Below, one piece after another: positions 46,933 to 59,425 of a stretch of 64,000 nt of DNA (positions are counted from its first letter, which is position 1; each line of letters starts with the position of its first letter). The stretch lies in the NCBI GenBank assembly GCA_021397845.1, contig CM038052.1, forward strand, positions 136,343,854 to 136,407,853. Direction: 5' to 3'. Source of the stretch: Areca catechu. Taxonomy: Eukaryota > Streptophyta > Magnoliopsida > Arecales > Arecaceae. The notes beneath the pieces were generated by a model that did no database searches, was not told the origin of the DNA, and saw only the letters and a program-made list of their open reading frames with translations. The position numbers were made by a program, and so were the translations under genes.

Positions 46933-48334
46933 GCAGGTGCAGAATTACTTGAACTAGATGGACTCAGACTCGAGTTAGGTCGAGATGGGTTAGGGTTGGG
47001 ACGGTTTGGGGTGGGATTGAATCGGGTTGGTTTATGGTTGGGTCGGACTGGGTTAGGGTTTGGCCTAACTAGATTGGAGTTAAATCGACCTGGGTTAGGG
47101 TTAGGATTTGGTCTACCGTGGTATACCTGGTTTGGGTTTGATCTTGGGAATTGGGTATTGTTCCTAACAGGTTCAGATTTCTGATAGGTAGGTCCTCTTT
47201 GGAATTGTTCATAATGTCTAGCTATTTGATAGGCTTGTTCCAAATCATGGACCTCTCTCATGTATAGTTTCCTTTTAATGTCCTCATGCAATCCAATTCT
47301 AAACCTGGATAGTGTTTGGTCTAAGGACTCGGTTACACTACACCGAACAGCAAACTCATCAAATTCAGTAATATAATCTGACACTGATTTATTCCCTTGA
47401 TGAATTTTGTTCCATTGGTCTAAGAGCTGCTGGTTGTAGGATTCCGGTAGGTATTTGTCTTTGAGTTGCAATTTCATCTCTTGCCATGTAGTTATAGGTG
47501 GAAGGGCTCGTTGTCTCTTAGTATGCTCATGATTAGCCCAATGTAATCTAGCTTGATGAATCAACCTCATCTTGGCAAATTTATATTTCATCCCTTCACT
47601 CATTTCATACCATTCAAAAATATAATCCATATCACCTATCCAATCTACATAGACCTTTGGTTCAAGACTTCCATCAAAGGTTGGTGCTTTTATCCTAATA
47701 TTTCTCATGGCCCTTTCATCTCGATCATGGACTTCATGTTGGGGCCTTTGATGGTTTGGTTCATGGATAGGGTCAGGGTTGTGAACTTCCCTATGGTTGG
47801 GCTATTGGTATATTTCCTGAGGTTGAACTCTCCTATGGTTAGGCTCTTGGTATGGTTCCTGAGTTTGGGTTCTACTAGGGCTGGGTTCCATGAATTGAAC
47901 TTGGGTTTGGGTCTTCTAGGGTTGAGTTCCATAACTTGATCTAGATTTAAGGTTCCCCTAGGGCTTTGAGAGGTGGAACAGGATGGGTCAGGATTAGGTT
48001 CAGCATTGGAGTCTTGGGTTTTCTCTATGGTCTCTAGTCGATTCTCTACTTGGTTTAATCTAGTGGTTAACTGGTCGATCCTAGTGGTTGCCTAGTCAAA
48101 TTGTTGGTCTGCTTGGTTAAACCTGTAGTTCATTTGGGTTACCTGGTCATTGGTTTGGTCAAGCTTGTTATTAATTTGGGTATTGGATTGGTTTATTTGA
48201 GCAGTTAATTGGGTAACCATCTGGTCATTAATGGCTTTTATGAAAGCCTCAAAATTGGGATCCATGGTTGGGTTTGGTTGGGGTTTAGACTTTTGATATT
48301 GGGTTCCTAGTCTAGTGGTCATACAATCAAGCAA
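46933..48334 (-). pseudogene. gypsy-2 gag
   Basis: The N-terminal segment 48334-48092 (probable natural start MDPNFEAFIKAINDQMVTQL at 48265) has a Gln/Asn-rich heptad pattern. After a frameshift, 47708-46938 gives the retrotransposon gag domain: KAPTFDGSLEPKVYVDWIGD, YKFAKMRLIHQARLHWANHE, WQEMKLQLKDKYLPESYNQQ, GNKSVSDYITEFDEFAVRC and ARHYEQFQRG. A PNPN-repeat low-complexity tail (about 47000-47150) follows. Angela-B then interrupts before the zinc knuckle. This is the best-preserved gag of the gypsy family here. Confidence 0.85.
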
Positions 48335-49393
48335 TCAGTCAAAATGAGATGGTGTAGCCAAGCATGCAAAATTGGGTTAGCTTAATCTAGGGTTTCCTAG
48401 ACCTAGAGCCAAAACTGGGTGAGTCAGCTCAACTTACACTTAACCCAGCAGCTAATCCTTCCACTGGCCAGGTAGGGGGTGGGGTGGTGGGAGGCTCCCC
48501 CTGCTTGTTACAGGGTCCTAATTATAAACTACCAGTCCACTTAAGTCATTTGACTCTGGACCCCTAGCCTTAGACACCAACTTTCAGTAATAGCTAAAGG
48601 ATTAAATGCACTAGTTGGCCCACACTGTTCAGACCCGACCTGTTGGGTGTCACCTAGCCCACTAGCACAAATTAAGTCTAATTAATTTTAATTAAGGCTT
48701 GGGTGGAAATGCTAGATGGTTGTTTTGGGCCTAAGACAGGTTATGACCTCCTACCCTGATGTTATATGATTGCCCTTAAGATTAGATTAAAAGATGATGA
48801 ACATTCAATGATCCTGATGCAATCTAAAATAATCAGAAAATAAAATAATTTTTAATTAATTTATGAGATGACAAGTTAAGTTTAAGTTTACTGGGGTTAG
48901 CAAACAAAATTTGGCTTGGGATTGGGGGTTTGGAAGTTGATTAGGTTAGGTTGAGTCAAATTGTAGAAATAGCAGAATTCAGGATATTAGGGTTTCAACT
49001 GATGCAGAATTTGACAGATTTTGATGCAAAAAAAAAGAATAAAAAAATTCTATAGTAGAGGATTGATGGTGATGATTCTACCTACCAAATTTCATTAAGA
49101 ACAAAAAAAAAAATGATGATGAAAATCTTAGGGGTTTTGGACTGCTGCAGAAATTTTAGGATTCTATTAGGGTTCCTATAATGCAGACTTTTAGGACTTT
49201 AGGTTTTCTACAAAAATAATTAAAAATTATTATAATTTCTAGGATAGATCAGAGGACAATCAGTGCAAATTTCACAGAAAAATAAAATGTTTAGGAAGCC
49301 GAAATCAAATGAAACCTAGACACCTAATGCAGTGGATAGAATGCTAAATTAGGGTTTGTGAATGCAAAGGAAATAGAAAACTTTTCTAAACCT
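48335..49393 (-). other. untranslated leader of gypsy-2
   Basis: Non-coding; the conserved GGCCAGGTAGGGGGTGGG block at about 48470 is shared with gypsy-1. The rest is AT-rich without obvious repeats. Confidence 0.6.
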
Positions 49394-49405
49394 GCTCTGA
49401 TACCA
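49394..49405 (-). promoter_or_regulatory. primer-binding site (gypsy-2)
   Basis: TGGTATCAGAGC on the minus strand, 3 bp from the 5' LTR edge. Confidence 0.88.
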
Positions 49406-49408
49406 AAC

Positions 49409-50955
49409 TGATGCAGGATGACTCTAAGATTTCTAAAAATAGTATAAAATAGTAAAATATTTTTTTTATATATTTTTTTTATTTAATTTGCAGGCTTGAT
49501 TCTGAAAATTAAGTAAGAACTAGCATAAGAATAGCAATGCAAAGAATCATCGTATCGTAGGCAAACTCATGCAAAATAATAAATTCCAGGACCTGAGAAT
49601 TGAAAAACTTCTGGATTATGATAGCTTATCTTCATCAAATCAGAAATTAAAAGAAGGAAAGGATATTACCAATCAGTGATTTGAAGGACTTTCGATGAAC
49701 ATATCACACAGTACTCTGATTGGAGTCTGGATGATGAAGTTCGGTTTCCTTGATTAGATGGCTGATTTAGATGGTTTTAGATGCAAGGAAAGCCTCCTCT
49801 AGGAGGTGAAACACCTCGGGGATCCTATAAAACATCAAGGGTCAATCAAAACAAAAAGTAAGAAAAAGAAAGGGGACTAGGTTTAGAAAGAATCAGGTTA
49901 GGTGTTTAGAAGTGGGGCAGCTTGAAGCTTGATGAAGATCTCCTTGCTTAGTGGCCTAGGGTAGTCCTTCTTGGATGTGTGAAGGCTTGGATGGCAGTGA
50001 GTTAGGGTGTGGAAGGATGCTAGGGTAGCAAGGAATTCAGCCAGGCACAATAGTAACAAAAAAAATAAAGTAACACATAAGCTTGCAAGCTCAAGTAAAT
50101 TTTACCAAGGTTTTGATATCATGAATAAAAATTGATTACAAGAGGGGGAGGGATGGGGTATTTATAGAGTTTCCATGCCCTATAACTAGGGTTACATACT
50201 TGGGTTACAAGTCCTCTCCTAGCTAGGTTACAAAAATAATTCTTAAAATAATTAAAAGCATAAGCCCTAACTAGATTAGGATTTGACCTAGTCTTCTCCT
50301 TCTCCCTTCATGCTTTGACAATTCCACTCAAGGACACCTCTTGGACTTGGTCAACACTTCAAGGATGCCTAGGAGGGCATGTTGGGCTTCAAGGGGCAGC
50401 AAGGGGCTGGCCCAAAGGTGCTTGGGTGCATGGGCTTGGGCCTCTGGAAGCTGGGGTGGCCTGGTAGCCTAGTAATAGGAATAGTCCATGGAATCTTGCT
50501 TCTTTAGAGGCTTGGGCATGGCACCTTGGCTAGATTTTCATGAGCTGAGATGTAGGTGGACCTCTAGAATCATGGATGACTTGGTTTAAGAATATGTTCT
50601 AGCATCTGGAAGGAAATCTGGGCATCTAGAAGGCATCTGGAAGTATCTTGGATCCTGGTTTATCACATAAAATCCAATGGGCTGATGTAGTGGCCTCTGA
50701 CTCCTGGATATGGCCTATGAAACTCCAAAATAGGGTGACCTCTTTCTTGTACAACAATTGGGCTCATACTGGACTCATAATTGATCTACAGGACTCAAAA
50801 TACAAACTAGGGTAACGGTTGAGACAAAATCAACCTAACTTCTTATTACAGGACTCGATCTTAATTGAATACAAAATTTTTAAAACTTTGACACATGTCT
50901 AATTAAACCATATAGAATCCAAGGATCTGTGTCTGATCCTAGTATCCCCCCACCA
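49409..50955 (-). repeat. 5' LTR of gypsy-2
   Basis: 1547 bp, TGATGCAGGATGAC to TATCCCCCCACCA; minus TATAAATA at 50159-50166. Confidence 0.85.
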
Positions 50956-52442
50956 CACACCAAAGAAAACCCAACACCCTTTGGTTTTGACATAGGCTCA
51001 CCAAAAAAACTAGCTTGGTTTTCACAGGATTACCAAGAACCTAACTTGTTTTACCAGGATCGCCAAGAACACAACACTTGGATTTTATCAGGCTCTCCAA
51101 GAACCTATTTGGTTTTTCAAACGGGCTCAACAATAGCCCAACAACAATTCAGAAAAAGAATTGAAGTAAATGCAACAATAAATGACAAACTCCATTTGTC
51201 GGATAGTTGCCGGTTCAGCTTGATAGAAGTCCACTTGACTTACACTTGAATGAGCTTTAATTGCTTCAGTGGCTTCTTCCAAAATTGCTTCAAGCTTTAT
51301 ATCAGAGTTGGTGAATACTTGAAGGCTTGCTTGAATGCTCTTGTACTCTCTTTTTTTGGTAAGTAGGATATTCAATGTAGCTCTCAAAACATTGAAGAAC
51401 TTTCTAATCAATTGCTTCAAAGAAGTTCAAATCCTTTAAATATAAGGTCTTTCATCACTTCAAGGTAATTCTAGGCATTGTAGATCGTTAGGAAGTGGTT
51501 TATGACCATTGGAGCACTTTTGGCATTCAAAAATAAATTCTGGAACTAGCCGTTGGATACCTGAAAGCGATGTTCGAGTCTGCTTAGATTCCTTCAAGTT
51601 GGCTCAGATTTCTTCGAGTCGGCTCAGATCCTTCAAGTCGATAGGTCGAGTCGCCAAATCTTCAATGCAGTCGGCTCTTTGTCTTAGGGCGTAAAACTTT
51701 ACTCTGGATGAGTCGACTCTTGATAGCTCGGGTCGGCTCGAACTTATATCTTTGAAAATCTTGAACTCGAGGAGTCGGCTCTTTTGATCATTTGTCGGCT
51801 CTTCTTCTCAGGTTCTTAAATCATCACTTTAGAAGGTCGACTCGATGCAGTTTGGGTTGGCTTACTTTCTTAGGTCTTCAAAATTTGGTCTGGCAGAGAC
51901 GGCTCTTTCTGGTTTTAGTTGGCTCATCTGGCTGTTCTCAGAAATCTTCAAAAACTAGACTTTGGAGGAGTTGGCTCGGACATATTCCAGTCGACTTGTA
52001 TTCACTAGAGTCGGCTTGGTTACCTTCGAGTCAGCTCAGATTACTGCGTACTAGAATCCTTGCTGCATGCCATGAAGTAGAGTCAGCTCTTCAACATGCT
52101 GGGTTGGCTCAAGTATCTTCTTCAGGATTTTTACAATTAAACTTAAAGAAAAAACTCTCACAACTCTCTTACATTTTTCAAGCATACCAACTCAAAATAA
52201 TTTTTAAGGCCACATACACACAGAAGTAACCCTTTTTACATAATTTTTCTTAGCTTTTTCATTGGGTTCTTTTTTATAGAAACACATTAAAACACAACTC
52301 AATCAAGAAACAAAGGTGTAGGAGTTGAAGTTTGAACAATTAACTCGTTCTGCATAAACTTATAAAACACTTGAAGAGTTGTTAAAATAAATGTACATGC
52401 TCCAATGTTTGGTTATCATCAAAATCACTTATAGGGACAACA
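50956..52442 (-). repeat. 5' LTR of SIRE, right piece
   Basis: Continues the LTR begun at 33801 and aligns with 14373-15491. It contains about 300 bp (51915-52260) missing from the 3' LTR, and more than ten GAGTCGGCTC-like motifs. Ends ATAGGGACAACA. Confidence 0.85.
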
Positions 52443-52601
52443 TGTGTCATTGTCCATTAACTTCATGAGTGATTCATAAAAACATTAGATATGAATGAAA
52501 AGAATAAAGTCTAATTTTATTGATTTTAATGAATAAGTATTAAATTATATCCTAGAATAGATACAATTGTCATGCTAACTTGGATTCTAGGGTATCTAAC
52601 A
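52443..52601 (-). repeat. Angela-C 3' LTR, piece 3
   Basis: From TSD TGTGT to GGTATCTAACA, followed by the polypurine complement. It completes an LTR of about 2.25 kb with the pieces at 9681 and 13505. Confidence 0.65.
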
Positions 52602-52612
52602 ATCTCCCAGTT
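52602..52612 (-). promoter_or_regulatory. polypurine tract (Angela-C)
   Basis: The minus strand reads AACTGGGAGAT next to the LTR end, a close match to Angela-B's CAAGTGGGAGAT. Confidence 0.65.
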
Positions 52613-54240
52613 TCACTAAAGCAATCGGCCATATATCTAAGTCTCATCTTTTTAAGGTGAACTTTAGTCTTCTGCTAGCTCAATTACTTTGTTAATAGGT
52701 GTGCCACATTATCTATAGAGTTTAATCTTCACACCTCGACATACATTCTTTTAAGATAGTCATGTATGATATGGAATCGCTACTTGATATGCTTGGACTT
52801 CTGGTGAGACCTGGGCTTCTTTACATGGGCTATGGCATTTCATGGTAAAAGGGGATGGTATCTAATGGCATCACCCCAAGCTTTGTAATGAAATTTTATA
52901 CTAGAAGTCTTTCATTATTGCTTCAAAGGTGGAGATGTACTCAGCTTCCTTAGTATAATCAGTAATTATGGATTGCTTGGAACTTTCCAGCTGGTAGAAC
53001 AACCATTACAAAAAATAGATATTTGATGTAAACCTTCTTCATCAAGATTAGACATAAAGTCTAAATCAACATATCCCTGTACCTATAATTCCAAAGATCA
53101 AAAATAAATCCTTAGTCTTCTTAAGTACTTATGGATGCTTTTCATAACAATTCAGTACTCTTCACCTAGATTCGACTAATACCTGCTTATGACACTCATA
53201 GTAAGTGCAATATTAGGTCGAGTACACAATATAGGATACATGGGCTCCCCAATTGCGGAAGCATATGAGATCTTGTTCATGTACTATATCTTTTAAAGTA
53301 TTGTAGGACATATCTTCTTGGAGAGATTAATGCCATGCCTAAGGGATAATAATCCCCTCTTAGAGTTCTCCATGTTGAATCTTTTGAGCACTTCCTCTAT
53401 GTATATTTTTTTATGAAAGGCAAAGTATTCGATTTAGTCTATCTCTGTAGATCTTAATTCCTAAAATATACGATGCTTCACCTTGGTCTTTCATGAAAAA
53501 TTTCATAGACAACTAACTTTTAATTGAAGTTAACATGGAATATCATTCCCAATTAGGAGGATGTAATTCATGTACAATACTAGGAATGTCACAGCTCTCT
53601 TACCGGTCTTGTTGTATGCACAAGGCTCCTTATTTTTGATAAAATCAAATGAAATGATTGCATCATTAAAATGAGTATTGCAGCTTCGAGAAGTATATTG
53701 TAATCCATAAATGGATCTATGCATCTTGCAGACTTTGTGATCTTTATGACTAAAGTGAAACCTAAAGGCTGCTCCATGTAGATATCATGCTTGAGTTATC
53801 CATTAATGAATGCAGTTTTCATATCCACCTACCATATTTCATAATCATGAAATACTACGATAGCCAATAGTGTGTGGATGGGTTTCAGTATGGCTATTGG
53901 TGAAAAAGAGTCTTGATCATCAATGCCTTCATGCTGACTATACCCTTTGCCACCAGCAGCTTTATAGGTCTCTACCTTATATCTACACCTATTTTTTTGT
54001 AGATCTATTTACACCCAAAGGATACTATCCCCTCAAGTGGATCCACTAAGGACCAGACCTGGTTTGAATGTATTGAGTCATTTCTGACTTCATAGCATTG
54101 AACCCATTCTTAGAGCGGTGTCAGACATTGCCTCATCATAGGTCTTAGGATTAATTATTTGATCCTTGTCTCCTACAAGAAACATTCCTCTATGTTCTTT
54201 GTAAGCATACCTAAGTACCTTTCAGAGACAGGAGACTTTA
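52613..54240 (-). pseudogene. Angela-C RNase H and reverse transcriptase, heavily decayed
   Basis: Recognisable by alignment to Angela-A and -B in all three frames. 53724-53530 gives SIYGLQYTSRSCNTHFNDAI and FLVLYMNYILLIGND, where the catalytic YVDD has become YMNY. Around 52900-53300 are RNase H relics antisense to TACTCAGCTTCCTTAG and similar. 53760-54100 covers the EIWxMDVKTAFING-like and linker blocks with frameshifts. Non-functional. Confidence 0.75.
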
Positions 54241-55070
54241 CTAGACGTACAAGGTGGTGGAGCCAACTATATTTACAATTCATTGGATTCACCTGATCTC
54301 TAGCTAGCTACTCTTTTGAGACTTTCTCATCAAGATCAATTAACCTCCCACTACCACCATCTAAACAAACTATTTCTCTAGGAACGTGGCATGCCGCTCA
54401 TAATTATAATTGATCCTCTAGAAAGTAAAATAGTATCCTATACATTCTTTAGGATACCCTATGAAGTGAGCTATCATTGATCTGAACTCTAATTTATCTA
54501 CCATTAGTCTCTTGACATAGGTTAGACATCCACCAATCTTGAGATAGCTAAGACTTGGTTTCTTATGATGCCATATTTTATATGGAGTTGTAGGAATGGA
54601 CTTAGAGGAAACCCTATTAGAATGTAAATTGAAGTTTGCAGGGCATGATCCTGAAGAAATAAGGTAGGTTAGTGAAATCATCATGGATCGAACCATATCA
54701 ATAAGATCCTATTCCTCCTTTAGATACCCGGTTGAGTTAACATGTTCTTGGATGAGTACATTGTGAGACTATGGCATTGTCCTTAAGATAACCCAGAAAT
54801 TCTCTACTAAAGTATTCTACTCCTCATCTAACTAGAGAACATTCAGAGATTTTTGTTGTATCTATTTCTTCATGTCTAAACTCCTTGAATTTTTCAAAAG
54901 CTTCAAACTTGTGTCTTATAAGAATACATATCATCCCATGAGTAATCATCGGTAAAGGTGATGAAGTATTGAAAACCAGTTCTAGCTTGCACATCGATTG
55001 CCCATACACATTAGTACGTACCAGGGTAAGTAATTTAGTGGCCCTCCATCCCCAGCTATAAAGGGTAACT
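54241..55070 (-). pseudogene. Angela-C integrase, heavily decayed
   Basis: 54696-54418 reads MVRSMMISLTYL, SSKSIPTTPYKIWHHKKPSL, YLKIGGCLTYVKRLM and FIGYPKECIGYYF, the post-core part. 55009-54824 includes MICILIRHKFEAFEKFKEF. The region with the second Asp and the Glu is scrambled. Confidence 0.7.
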
Positions 55071-56350
55071 TGGCCATTTTTATAATGAAGGCATGTTTAC
55101 AAACTAGGTATGACTCAAAATTAATTGAGTCTAGGATACACATTTTCTTGTTTGTCAATCCTATCCTCTCCAATGTAACCAAGCCTAAAAATATATACTT
55201 TTGGTTAGGTCATCTCTAGTTCATTTGTGTCATGTGGCATTCGCTATTTGCTCGATATGTTCATAGATACATTGGTATGTAAATAATATAAACTATCAAT
55301 TAAGAGAGCTTTTACAATTAATTTTATTTTTGAAATAAATTAAATAAGTCTTTATTAAAAATAATACATAACCTTTCTGTGCTAGCACAGAGATAGAAAT
55401 CAAGTTTTTGGTGGCTACAAAAACATGATAAAACAGTCTTTAAAACTAAACTAAACCTAATGGCAATGATAGAGAGTATGCTCCCATGGAAACTGCAGCA
55501 AATTTTGCATAATTTTAAAATGCAGTATTATCTCTCTTTTCCTCAACACTCTACTTTTTACTAGACCTGCATTGATGTACAAATATGAGCACTTGAATAG
55601 AGAGTCTAATATCCAATTAGAATTAGAAGATACCATAAGGTTTGATCAATAACAAGCATAGAAATACTTCTGAAGATGCATCTACCTTCTGTTTCTTCAA
55701 GCTCTCCAGGTATAATCGATAGTTTCTCTTATAGTAACCCATCCGTGTTGCAGTGAAAACATTTTCCTTGTCATAGTAGGCTTCTTTGAGCAACCTTCTC
55801 TTAGGCTCACTATCCTTCTTCTATTCTTTACAGGCTTCTTCTTCTTTCAAGTAGGACTTTCTCTGGATGAAGATGCTTGTTCATAGCTAAAATAAAGCTC
55901 TTAAACTTTTAAGATTGTCTCATTACTTACTAGCATGTTTAATAATTTAGGCAAAGTGAACTTAGTTTGTTCTATAGTTCATAACGAATTGAGCAAATGA
56001 GTTAGTTAGGGATTGAAGGATCAAATCAACTTATATTTCCCTATGAATTGGTATGACCAACTTTTCAAGCTATTCGATGTCCTCGATCATTATCAAGCAA
56101 TGATCATGAATTGACTGTCCTTCATGCATTTGGTATAAAAAGTCTTTTAAAGACTACAAAGCATGTGGTTCAACTCTGCTCATTATACAGCTCTTGTAGG
56201 TGAGTAATTATAGCCTTGGCAGTTGCCATATCCTCATGCTGGCTCTGCAATCATTTTACATTGAAGCAAGCATTTAGCACTTTGTTTTTATATCTTCCAT
56301 CCATTTTTCATGTTAGCTATCTAGCGAGCACTAGGTGGTCAGGTAATACG
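55071..56350 (-). pseudogene. Angela-C gag and protease remnants
   Basis: Short matches to the Angela gag remain: a zinc-knuckle relic on the minus strand near 55720-55760, a Lys-rich linker antisense to CTTCTTCTATTCTTTACAG near 55820, and a LPKLLNMLVSNE-like block near 55930-55960. Frame changes many times. No protease triad could be confirmed. Confidence 0.55.
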
Positions 56351-57204
56351 GGGGTACAGGTCAAGCACATAACCAAACTTTATAAAACTCAAGACTATTT
56401 TGAGGTTCCTGAACCAGTCTTTATAGTTAAGGCCAACAAGTCAGTTTGTTTCAAGAATACGGGCTAACGGGTTGGAAGCAGTCATGGTTTAGATGCAAAG
56501 GAGTAGAAGATTATGTTAGACTTTTGTACTTAATTATAAAAATTATTCTAGATACTTTAAGTAATAATTTTAGACTCCCACTACTTTCATGGTCTTACAT
56601 ATTCTCCTATGGAGATACGAAAAACCCCTGCACAACTAAGATTTCTAGTGGGTACTGCGATCCCACCGATATGCAGTACTCACTGTGCCTAGTTATTGGT
56701 AACTTGCTATACCGATGAGTGAAAAACACTTGTCCAATGTAACTCCATATTGCAGCATCTCGGTCTTTAGGTCATGAAGCCTCACCATGCTCGGTTATTT
56801 GTCCAATCCTTAGTTTAGTCAGACCCACTGTTGATGCTTAGGAAAAGCCATCTTTGGGTCCTCACTATGTCAATTATTGGGCTCAACCCCATCTATACCT
56901 AGAAACATCTCATATTAATAGGGTGATTGCATCTTTTTAGTACTGCTAAATCACTGTAACTAGCTGAGAACAGTTAACACCAATAGGATACCCGTACACC
57001 AATAATGGTGGAAGACCTAAGACTTAATATTAATGGGAAGGTTTGGGTTTAGGCCTCATCTAAATTAGTTAGCCCAATTTTTTTTAACTAAATAGGTTTA
57101 GGTCAGTACAATCTCAAGTCTGACAAAACTAGTCAGTATGGGTGAACTCGAATTAAAAGCAACCTAATAAAATACTTAATCGACCAAGTTGACCAGTACA
57201 TTAG
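56351..57204 (-). other. partial leader of Angela-C
   Basis: Non-coding sequence resembling the Angela-A leader (ACTAGTCAG near 57130 compared with AACTAGTCAGCTAACCC near 24540). Cut at 57205 by the next Angela LTR; ORFs here are short and unsupported. Confidence 0.55.
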
Positions 57205-59425
57205 TGTTGGAAAATGCTTAGGATTTATGAATATTTTTTTATAATTTTCATAGAAGTATATTATTTTAAAACTATTTTAAATAGAAAAAATATATTTAAA
57301 TAATTTAATAATTTTAAGCAAGATCGTATCATAATATGCAGTATAGAAAATAAAATAGCATGCACTGATCTACCCGACGCATGCTATAAATCTAATCTAC
57401 AAGCAATATGAAATCTAATTTTCATACCTGAATGTGGGTTGATAATTGCTACTATTGATGGCATATGGTAAGGGCTCTCTACATTACTTTATAGCTACAC
57501 AGCCTCTACGAATCATCCACATGAGTTCTGACGTGATCGACCTCCTAGACTACTAGGTCCATGTGAAGGCCACTAAATGGCTGAATAAAAAATATTTCCT
57601 GGACTTTCTTGAGCCTTCCAAGAAATCCAAGAAGAGGATGAAGAGGTCTAGATCATGGAGGAAGAAAAAAGAAATAGGAAACCCTTTCTACTATTTTCTC
57701 CAATTTTTTCTCTCCCTACAACCTTTGCTCCCAAATGAACCTCTCACATCCTTCTAGAATTTATGCCCCCTTTTTCTCTTATTTTCATGATAATTTCACT
57801 TCATATTTTATCATAATTTGTATCTTAATGTTGCATATATATTAAAATTTAAAGTAAAATTTCATTGATTAGAGGAGGTTTTAGATTAGGATAAAGTGAT
57901 GGTGTTTGAATAGGATTGGGTGTTCTATTCCTAATAGAACTCTTTCAATTAAATTCAAAAAAATATGAATTTAATTCAAACTAATCCTAATATAAATGAA
58001 AAATGAGAGGGTGAAAAAATAATTTTCTTCATGAAGAATCATGAAAAACTTCTAGGAAGGTGTAGATAAATTTTAGGAAAAAAAGGGAAGTTGGACTAGG
58101 TTAGGGTTTGACTATGTTTCAACAAAATTATTTAGAGACCAAAACTAATTTTGTTATAACTAATTTAACCATATTAAACCCAAGCCAATTAGGTCTCAAT
58201 TAGTCTTAATTAAATCCTAATTAAATCTAGAGTTAATTGAGCCATGTCCAAATCAAACCATAATTAGAAATCCTTAGCGATTAGGTCATTGAATACCTAA
58301 TCGGGTGAAACCTAGTTGAATCAAATTCAATTAGACTTAACATAAACCACTTTGCTTAATCAAAGTGAGCCAATTAGCAATCAATATTATTAATTCATTC
58401 TTTTATTAATAACAATAATTAGTCATTAATTTACAACATTTATGTAGGGTTAATTATTCATCATATTTATAATTATGCCACCAAACAATCTTAATCATTA
58501 ATCAATCAACATGATTGGTTTGAAACTTTATTTTGTGTGACCTCATAATTTTGAACAATAAGTTGATAGTCTAGAAACTAATTCTTAAACTAATCAATGC
58601 AACCATCTAGCAATAATGTCCAATGTTCGGATAGGTCAAATGTTCACGAGCAACATTTAAGAACCCAGGCATATGATTTCCATATAATTCATCCCTTTGA
58701 TCCTATTGCTCAGAATGATTTAGAGTTAACTACTAAACTCCTAATAATGCATCCAAATATGTCTCAACCTACTAAATCCTATGACTCTCATAAGGATTGC
58801 CCTGGCCAAGGTCTTCTAAATTGAAACATAGCAGAGCATTTTCTCCAACACCATGAAGTGGTCAATCCCATCTTGACTTATCACTACTTAATAAGTACTT
58901 GACTGCAACCAGTAAACTATCATTCCTAAATTAGAAATCCAGGAGTTTGGCACCTATGTATCATAAGTTGCTTGAAAGTTATCATGGTGATCTCAGGTCA
59001 TAGGGATACTTATACCCGTATAATTCTGTGAATATACTCTCGACAGCAGAGTACTAAACAGAGTTGGTCATGTTCAGTACTATACCTAGACTCACTTGCA
59101 TCCCATACTAGTGTTAAATACTCCTTGATTATAAAGATAACCAACCCATATTGCATACAATGATCTATGCTTGATAAACATTATCGTCCTAGTAACAACG
59201 TATCATTTCATCATGAACATGTTTGAGAACTACTTGATAAATGCTCCTTTATAGAATTGAAGTAGTTCTAAGGACTTCATTTCAAAAGATTCCCAAAGAA
59301 AGATACAAAAATAGATGAATTGCCAAAAATAACTTTTTTCATAATGATTCATGTATAAATTATAAAGAGCTCAACCATCTATAATCTAGATGATGTCTAT
59401 AGAACACATTTCCTAATAACTCCTA
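57205..59425 (-). mobile_element. Angela-A-like element: 3' LTR and first bases of its internal region
   Basis: LTR 57205-59418 (TGTTGGAAAATGC to TTTCCTAATA) matches the Angela-A LTR in several blocks, for example GGATAGGTCRAA near 58630, CCATATAATTCATCC near 58680, and AAGTAGTTCTAAGGACTTCA near 59260. The next bases ACTCCTA are the decayed polypurine complement, so this is the 3' LTR of a minus-strand element whose body lies to the right. That body is interrupted at once by gypsy-3. A 64-aa plus-strand ORF at 57563-57757 is within the LTR and is not supported as a gene. Confidence 0.75.

Larger units (their letters stand above)
34110..50955 (-). mobile_element. gypsy-2: chromodomain-family Ty3/gypsy lacking RT and integrase core, split by Angela-B
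   Basis: LTRs are 34110-35673 and 49409-50955, with a PBS beside the right LTR; about 7.1 kb without Angela-B. Internal order on the minus strand is leader, gag, [Angela-B], zinc knuckle, acidic linker, protease, then directly a chromodomain-like tail. No RT, RNase H or integrase catalytic sequence lies between protease (about 36550) and the tail (36073), so it could only move with help. The left TSD would be GATCA (34105-34109); the right flank ACACA does not match well, so the TSD is decayed. Confidence 0.85.
14064..52442 (-). mobile_element. Maximus/SIRE-type Ty1/copia element carrying two nested insertions
   Basis: Minus-strand element of roughly 11.3 kb once insertions are removed. Both LTRs begin TGTTGCCC and end ACAACA or TCAACA. 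The order on the minus strand is 5' LTR, PBS, a very short leader, gag with zinc knuckles, protease, integrase, RT, RNase H, an env-position ORF, PPT and 3' LTR. The order and motifs are those of the Maximus/SIRE lineage. Flanks are TATGT (14059-14063) and TGTGT (52443-52447), a TSD with one change. Angela-A (17128-27328) and gypsy-2 (34110-50955) are inserted in it. Confidence 0.85.
9681..57204 (-). mobile_element. Angela-C: old Angela/BARE-type Ty1/copia element, split by nested insertions
   Basis: Minus-strand copia. Its 3' LTR is in three pieces (9681-11214, 13505-14063, 52443-52601), ending GGTATCTAACA followed by a polypurine-tract complement ATCTCCCAG. The internal region (52602-57204) holds decayed RNase H, RT, integrase and gag and part of the leader. 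The leader is interrupted at 57205 by another Angela LTR, so its 5' LTR lies outside the window. The left boundary is inferred from TGTAAGACTAGG at 9681; the exact base is uncertain because no second LTR is available for comparison. Confidence 0.7.

Noticed and set aside
47553..47939. 128-aa plus-strand ORF
   Set aside because: Antisense to the clear gypsy-2 gag domain.
51509..52229. Two plus-strand ORFs of 61 and 145 aa
   Set aside because: Both are in the SIRE 5' LTR and owe their openness to the repeated GAGTCGGCTC motif.
57205..59418. Possible 5' LTR of Angela-C
   Set aside because: Its sequence matches the Angela-A LTR, not the Angela-C 3' LTR pieces, no PBS complement lies at its left edge, and a PPT-like run follows its right edge.
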